A DNA stretch of 64,000 nt from Zanthoxylum bungeanum (lineage: Eukaryota > Streptophyta > Magnoliopsida > Sapindales > Rutaceae): positions 243,279-307,278 of the forward strand of contig SKCR01018444.1 of NCBI GenBank assembly GCA_019454045.1. The letters are read 5' to 3'. The translations under genes were made by a program, and so were the position numbers. The notes under the pieces were generated by a model that made no database searches, had not been told where the DNA came from, and was given only the letters and a program-made list of their open reading frames with translations. Positions 57,044-64,000 of the stretch are shown piece by piece. Within the stretch, counting starts at the first letter, position 1, and each line of letters begins with the position of its first letter.

Positions 57044-57400
57044 CTAAAATCCAATTTTAAAACCAGTAGTGGACATGTTTATAACAACCATACCTGAAGC
57101 CGGAGCCTTGCCCGTCTTTACTTCCTTCATGTCTGCCTTGTCGATATGGCATTCACGCTTCCAGTGACCCCGTTTGCCACAGTTTAGGCAGACATCTTGG
57201 GATATGTCCTTTGTCTTCCCAGAAGACTGTGATGATTTAGCCTTGCCTTTTTCTTCACACCACCAGAAGTCTTCGACCAAGTCTTGGCCTTATGGGATGT
57301 CGAAGTAAGATGAGCCTTGCGCTTCTTGCCATTTTGGAAGCTCTGGCTCTGTCTCATTGAGCATAGCCATTAACTCTCCAAGAGTTTTCTTATTGCAATT
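57044..57400 (-). pseudogene. Copia A minus-strand element: gag C-terminus with zinc knuckle
   Basis: The 57280-57044 frame encodes EDFWWCEEKGKAKSSQSSGK and the intact knuckle CLNCGKRGHWKREC (CX2CX4HX4C), then an Asp/Lys-rich tail. Upstream to 57400 a shifted frame continues gag. Best preserved gag of family A in the window. Confidence 0.85.
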
Positions 57401-60040
57401 AGTATTTCTAAAATCTAAGAATAGATCTATGATGATCCTTCAATTTCAATATCATACTATAAGGATCTAATCCTTAGTTCTCACGAAGAAATTAAGGAGT
57501 CACTGCGGCAAACATAACAGATTGAGCACTAAAGTTATCATCACCATGAGACTTCCAAAGCACATGCTCCACTATTTGCTCAACTTCGGGCTCAGGCCCG
57601 AGATGTCAAACTTTTAAATAAAGTAACTTCTCGGCTCCCATGACTATCCTGAGATTCTATTCCCAATTTGAAAATTGAAGCCGCTTAAAGACATTTTCAC
57701 CCAGGATTATGTTTTAAATGCTAATCTTTCAGTTATCTTGATTCCAATAGTCCAAATATCCAATCAACGATTTCGGGTACAATCGAATATAACGATTACT
57801 ATAGCCTAACTATATAATCAACTACTATTTGATTGGTTAAATTCAAATATATTGATTACTATAATCCAATTATATAATCAACTATAAATGAAGTAGTTTG
57901 AATACAGTCCAACTGTTTAATTAAAATAACAATTGAATATTTGTCCAACTAATACATTTATATTTAAATAATTAATGACGAAAAATTAAATGAGCGTATA
58001 TTGGCAAGTATCTAAACGAAATTGCAAATTTAATACTTGTCTCTCACTATTTTTCGGCGAGCCTCTAACCCTCTGTGGAGTACTCGGGAAACCTAGTTTC
58101 CTAGTGGGCTAGGATCCCGTTAAATACATACAACCTTGACTTTGGCCAACAAATTGTATGAAACTTAACTAGGTAGATCTCTAAGATCAATTGGATCTCA
58201 TCCAATTCCTAGATCCAGTACGTGGACCTCCAAGTCCAAAACATATATCCAATATATGCCAATATATCTGATATATTCCCTAACATTTTCTTCTGAATCA
58301 ACTAAGCCTTGGCTTTGGCTCAACAAGCTTAATGAAACCAGTTAAGCGTGACCCATTGACAGTGGGAAAGCTTCGTAATCGAGGTCGATGAACAAGAAGT
58401 GACATTGATTTTGGAAAAAAAATCACAACTTGCCCAAGACGTACGATATGGAACAAAGCTTTCATGATTCAAACACATCAGCGATAGACAAAGGTCTTGA
58501 CTTTGGCCAACAAACCAATTCCAATCTTGGATCTTGAGAGAGAATCACTCAATAGAAGGAAAAACACTTAATATAAAATGAGGGTTTTTGTCGCGATTTG
58601 GAAACAAATTTATTATCTTTAATTAGGTCTCATCATACACCCTTAAGCATGCATTCTAAAAGCATAATAAGGCGTGATAAAATTTAAAAATGATATGCGG
58701 ATGGATATACAACAAACTTGTTCCTAGAACAAATCTCTCACTTTCCTCTCTCCCGCTAGCACTATTCATACTTCTACCCAATTACATAATACTTCTAAAG
58801 AAACCTCATTTACATTGAGGGGAATTGGTGAGAAGAGAAATACAATGAGAAAAAAGGTAATAGGCTGGACACGCAGGTCCAATTTAATAAATTCTAAATT
58901 TATTACAACAATTTCCAAAATTGCCCTCACCCTTCTAATATCCATCTGATATACATTATTCATTTATATATCCAAGTATTCACACAAAGCATGTTATCAA
59001 TCAATCTAATCCAATTAATTAATATTTGATTAATGACCATCCAATGTTCAAACAACGATTTGATTTGCGCGAGTCCAACTCGTTTAAGAATAAATACTTA
59101 GAGTATGTATTCTTGAATTATATCGAACTACAATTTTAAATCCAATTTAAATTGTATCCAATACTAATTAATATTTAATTCCAAATTAAATAATTACACT
59201 TTCAATAGTGCCTTTTAGACTTGGATTCCAAATCCAATCTTTATGCGTCTCAAAGGCCCAATTAGTATCCAATACTATTCAATTAAAGTCCAATTGGCTT
59301 TCAATTAATTCTTAAGGCATGGGCTTTGGAAATTATGGGTCAAACCCAAGATGCCAAGGCCCAATTAGGAATCACCCTATGCCAAAAATCAATTTAGGCC
59401 TATTAGGCCCAATTAAAATTTTAAAGGCCTAATTATCATATTTGGACTTTATGAAAATTGTTTTAGGCCTAATTGGATCCAACCAATTATCCTAAACCAA
59501 ACTTGGCCCAACCAAACCCATTAAGCCCAAATACAATAAATTAAATTAACTCATTATTCCAAATTACAAATTAATTCAATTCAAGTGTAATTACCATAGT
59601 TAATTAATTAATCTAATGCTTCCAAAACACTAATTATTTCAATTAATCATGCTCTACATTTCCAATTCATGTCCAACCCAAATTGAAGCAAAATCAATCT
59701 TATAACATGCATCATGGCTCACGACAATTGTGCATAAAATAACACCCAATTTGATTTCAATCCAATTAAATCAACATACAAGATTTATTTCATGCTTTAA
59801 ACATATCCAATTGTCTAAAATCAAAAAATCACCATGAACACTTAGGGGTATACATTCGGCCATGTCATAAGGATTTGGGGATTTTTGATCTAATCAATTT
59901 ATAACAAATCCAACAATGCAAAAATCCAATTCAACATTATATAAACATAACCCAACAACTAAAATAGGAAAATCAAGCTCCAAACACAAAATTCCCATAT
60001 TAAAGTCTTGAACCCTAGATTTTCAAATCAAACTTAGATC
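57401..60040 (-). other. Copia A minus-strand element: gag start and long leader
   Basis: Mirrors 45616-48250. Contains the TCTTGACTTTGGCCAACAAA words (58134-58153 with one change, 58495-58514), the TGGGC/GCCCA cluster at 59215-59530, and no sense ORF over 60 codons. ORFs called at 58766-58963 are shadows. Confidence 0.7.
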
Positions 60041-60052
60041 GCTCTGATACCA
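60041..60052 (-). other. Primer binding site, copia A minus-strand element
   Basis: TGGTATCAGAGC on the minus strand, exact complement of initiator-Met tRNA, one base from the LTR end. Confidence 0.92.
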
Positions 60053-60053
60053 T

Positions 60054-61970
60054 TGTTAGTGTTCCTAGAACATGCCAAGATCGTCTAAGAGTGATTTATG
60101 TGTGAATAAAATCAAAAGAGTTACGGAAAATACTCACATTGATCGGATGAGTTCAAAACTTTTTATGCATTTCGGTGGAAACTCCAAGTCCTTCTTGAGT
60201 GTTTCCCACACTTGGGTGAGTTTCCCTATCACATTGATTCACTCCTTTAAGTGCTAGCTTGAACAAATTTTGAATGAAAAATTTTCTCCTCCAAGGAGTA
60301 AAGTTTCAGCCATCATGAAAGAGAGAAGGAGATGAATAGTTTTTTTTTCAAGTTCTAAACTTGTTACTAAATATATAAAAGTGTGTTGACTTAAGTGGTT
60401 GTGTTGGGTAAAAATCCAATTAATACTTGCCAACCATTTACATCACAAAAAGTGACTTTTGATGTAAGTCATGGGTCCTACCCATTAAATTCAAAATTTG
60501 GTTGGCACACACAACACGACTTTGGGCCCGATTTTGTTTAATCCGATTAAACGAATTTTCCTTAGAGACTTAATTAAATCCAATTTAATTAAATAATAAT
60601 GCCTTACGATATTATTACGTAAGTCGCTTATGAATTAATTATAAATTAATTTGTCCGCTTGAATTAAAATCTAATTTAAATTCCGCTTTGAAATCCAATT
60701 TCATTTAATATATCTAATATATTATCTTCACCCAATTTAAATAAATTAAATAGTAAAATCTAAATTAACCGCGTTCTCTCTACTCGACGAATTTAATCCC
60801 AGATAAATTCTCAACGCAATTAATCCCATATTAATTCTTTCTCTTTTAATTAACCCCAGATTAATTTATTGCTGTAATTAATCCCAGATTAATTTTCTCT
60901 CTCTTAATTAATCATAAATTAATTTTCTATTCGAGTCAAATCTCAACGGTGAATCTTCGGGAAGCGACCCAAGAGATTCCTGGATATGTTGGCAGTAAAT
61001 ACGGTCATCGGACTATCCGAATACGTGCGTACCCAGTACCATATTCTTACCGATTTACAAGACATGGTTGGCTTCTAGCAAAGCACCGTGCCTACCCAAT
61101 TCTCCAGAAATATTCTTTAAAGAAATATGTAATCTTTGTCAGGCGTAATATACGTAGTATTGCATATTACGATCCAGTATCGAAATGTCACATGCTAGGC
61201 CTGGGGCTGGAATTGTGTCTGCCCCATACGAAGCGTATATCGGATCAGTGGTAACTAGTGTCTATAATCGGATAATCATGACCTTGTCATATTATCCCAA
61301 TAGTTGCAGCATACAAGAGTACCAGTTCCGTATCCTGCGTGATCATCATCTCCATATGGCTGAAGAGATACTTCCATCTTGACATCACACCCAATACACT
61401 ACGATTCTCAGTGTACCCAGAAGAGGCATACACAGAACCTGTTAAAGCCCCGAACGACCAAAACCAAAGTATACTGATTGTCGCAAGTATTAGCGATGCA
61501 AGTCTCAGGTTAAGACCAAATACACCTACCTTGATTTAGACTCCCATAGACACATAGTCATACTACCAATGAGATTCTGATGGGTCTATCCAGAGCGAAG
61601 CTGTTTCCATACCATCGGTAAACAGAACCTCCTATTACACTTGCATGAGTATCCAATACCCAATTATATGAGAACGATGCCATTATGCCTCCATAATGCG
61701 CACAAGTGCAATACTAGTCTATTCCGCATTATCGATGCCCAGTCTCGATAATACTACGACTAGGGATATTTAATGATTAAACCTTAGTGGATTAATATTG
61801 TCTCATATCTTATTAATACGGTACTAATCATATGAACTTTTATCATTTATATATCCCGGTAATCCAATTACAAATGATAAAAGAGAAATTTCATTTGTCA
61901 CATAGTTAATTTATACAACAACGCCATTTTCTGTACAAATAGTGATGCTATGGGTCATAATTGTCCAACA
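60054..61970 (-). mobile_element. 5' LTR of the minus-strand copia A element
   Basis: A 1,917-bp LTR starting TGTTGGACAATTATGACCC at 61970 and ending CTAACA at 60054. It inserted into an Athila-type gag gene, directly after codons for AGSITTW. The matching 5-bp duplication (CCAAG at 61971-61975) cannot be paired because the far LTR is truncated. Confidence 0.9.
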
Positions 61971-62420
61971 CCAAGTTGTAATGGAACCTGCTGGTATTGA
62001 ATGTAGCCAAGCCTTAGCTCTGTCTTTCAAAGAATATGGAAAAACACGCAGTCTCATTGCTTATTCAGCTGCTCGGTTGTAATTGAAAGTGCCGCAAACT
62101 TCCAGGAAGTTGCTGATGTGGGCATTAGGATCTTCAGTTGCATTCCCTCCAAACTGCACTGACTGCTGAATCATCTGAATGCATGTTTTGATGTCACATG
62201 CATTTTCTGGTGAAGGAGGAAGTACAATACAAGAAATGAAGCCGTCAACCACCGGAATGGTTCTGTCTCGAATGGGATTTGGTGGTGCAACTTCTAAAGG
62301 TTCAGGATCCATGTTAACGATTGCTTTTTGGCCTTCTCGCCTTTCCCTCCTCAACTGTCTGATGGTTCTTTCAATTTCTGGGTCAAGCGATCGGAGTTCA
62401 AAGCTTATAGTTCGTCTCAT
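61971..62420 (-). pseudogene. Athila-type gag, N-terminal part, cut by copia A
   Basis: Starts at 62420 (MRRTISFELRSLD). It encodes CIQMIQQSVQFGGNATEDPN and HISNFLEVCGTFNYNRAAE, a stop at 62061-62063, then continues in the same frame with RVFPYSLKDRAKAWLHS and SITTW, the capsid domain of Athila-lineage gag (Retrotrans_gag family). The copia LTR interrupts it at 61970. The C-terminal half is not found next to the other end of the copia element. Confidence 0.9.
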
Positions 62421-62552
62421 ATAGTGTCTGAGAACCTGAAATACACGAAAACAAAAATAATAAGTAAAAAGAAATTAGATACAAGTAACAGTATCTAACC
62501 CCAAAACTAATAGTGAAAGATAACTAAGTCCCCGGCAACGGCGTCAAAAACT
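62421..62552 (-). other. Athila-type leader and primer binding site
   Basis: The minus strand at 62546-62529 reads TGACGCCGTTGCCGGGGA, the primer site form of Athila/Tat elements (tRNA-Asp type). It lies 6 bases from the LTR end. The leader to the gag start is about 110 bases and matches 33110-33200. Confidence 0.88.
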
Positions 62553-64000
62553 TGACCGGCGTAATCACACGCGTATAACCCAAGCGCACGTATCGTTCAA
62601 GTAGTATAAAATGTATCGATCCCACGAGGACTTAAAACCTAACCTATTAATTTTGTGAGGCCAAATGATTACTAGTATCTAATGGATTGGTTGTTTTGAT
62701 TGGGTGGTGACTTTAAAATTAAAACAAGTAAATAAAAAGATGCGAAAGTAGATTGAGGAAAATTCAAATTTATAAAACTATCCAGGGTTGTGATTTCTTC
62801 CAATATATTTTAAAGATGAAGTGATTATTTCATTTTTGTGTAATATATTAGTTTACTAACCTGGAACACGAAATTCTGCAAAAGCCTCTATCGATGGTCG
62901 ATGCAAATACCCAGTGTAACCCAATTAAATCATATGTCTATGTCAATCAAATTACCTGGATTCATTAAGACTAAGTTCCAATTATGGTTACCTCCACCCG
63001 ACATGTATATGTATATCCTGTAAGGAAATCTATTAAAGAGTTATCTATCCTCAAGGAAGATCGTGGGCTATTAAGTCTAGGGTCTTAAACCTAAAATTCC
63101 TTCGTCAAGTTTATTTTAAGTTTACCAGATTAATCTTATTAGTGGCAGTTAACAAGACACATTAAGCTTAAGACTTAATAAGTAAACCTTTATATTACCC
63201 AATCTATAAAATAACCCCTTATAAACTGGTGATATTGGAATTCTTCACAACCCAGATAACGGGCTTCGCTACGACACATATTTATAACTAGTAAAAACTT
63301 AAAAATAAAAGACATGAAGTAAAATGGTGAAAAGTAAATGCTATAAATTAAAAAGGAAAAAGTATAATAAAAGAAAATGCTAGGGGTTAAAGGATCCACT
63401 TTTATTACTACTATTTTAGATATCGCCCTTAATATAATATATTAACTTGTGTGATAATACCAACCAGCCATATAGGCGGTAACCTGATTAAGTCAAATTA
63501 ATAATTAATTACCAACCGACCAACCAAGCGGTATCCTTGCTTAGTCAGGTTGAACCCAATTTAATATCAATTTCCAACCGGCCAATATAGCTGTATCCTC
63601 ATTAAGTCAAGTTTTAAATAGTTATTATATTATAATTAACGGAGATTAATCTAAATAGCAATAATAAAAGCTTTACCTTTCACCATAGTAGGGGGAAGTT
63701 ACCTCATCATTGCTGAATAGTAAAAACTAAAAAAGTAAAGAAAGTAAATTACTATTACAAAAAATAAATAAAATTAATTACAGAACTGAAAATTAAACAA
63801 ACTAGCTACAAACTCCTTATTATTCTCAAGGAATGACTGAGAGGAAGGAACATCTGAAACTGAAATTTGAATATGAATTTATAGGGGTCGATAGGTGCCA
63901 CACGTAGCGACGCATAATGGTCTGCACGTCGCGACGTGCTGACGTGGCAGACGCTCATTGGCTGCTTTGATCTCTTATCTACTAACGCAGCACAGGCCCA
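62553..64000 (-). mobile_element. Athila-type 5' LTR, runs off the right edge
   Basis: Ends GATTACGCCGGTCA at 62553 on the minus strand and matches 27205-28680. It includes the ATAGGCGG modules at 63460-63600 and CGTCGCGACGTG near 63927, and reaches the region where the other LTRs carry CACGTG arrays just before the window ends. No gene inside. Confidence 0.88.

Overview
The window reads as plant nuclear DNA, most likely from a eudicot with a large, repeat-rich genome. It is AT-rich and holds nested Ty1/copia and Ty3/gypsy LTR retrotransposons (Athila/Tat-like and chromovirus-like), one hAT DNA transposon and two copies of a plant-type LOG domain. I see no free-standing host gene, no tRNA or rRNA, and nothing bacterial. 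Almost every coding region is broken by stops, frameshifts or insertions. It looks like a heterochromatic transposon nest. Element family letters (A to D copia, G1 chromovirus-like) are mine.

Left part (1-17501): a minus-strand copia A element enters from the left edge, with its 5' LTR at 1854-3812, and sits in another A LTR that itself cuts the pol gene of a copia B element (3893-4774). The B LTR (4789-9719) carries a 2,982-bp hAT element (4837-7818) with a perfect 8-bp target duplication. It abuts a nearly full-length minus-strand copia C element (9720-17501) that retains recognisable gag, protease, integrase, RT and RNase H.

Middle (17502-33957): a decayed minus-strand chromovirus-like gypsy element (G1) has been split by a solo A LTR (19232-21313, target duplication CCATG), a solo Athila-type LTR (23969-25885, target duplication AGTGT) and a minus-strand Athila-type element (27205-33222). 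That last element has a gag-like ORF but no visible pol, and carries an intron-less LOG-like reading frame (30646-31298).

Centre-right (33958-43780): a plus-strand Athila-type element shows gag, protease, RT, RNase H and integrase remains, then an unrecognised 166-codon ORF, then a second LOG-like reading frame (39121-39771). It is followed by a head-to-head pair of copia D LTRs around a 166-bp pol stub, a short Athila LTR piece and a Tat-like integrase remnant.

Right part (43781-64000): a plus-strand copia A array (pol stub, LTR, internal, LTR) is followed directly by a minus-strand copia A element (53487-61970), giving a very large inverted repeat. The minus element interrupts the gag of another Athila-type element, whose primer site and 5' LTR run off the right edge.

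The strongest observation is that two Athila-lineage elements in opposite orientation, one apparently lacking pol, both carry an intron-less LOG-like (cytokinin-activating enzyme family) reading frame just upstream of the 3' end. This suggests a host cDNA was captured and then propagated by a retrotransposon lineage. The LTRs of the same lineage carry dense CACGTG (G-box) arrays.
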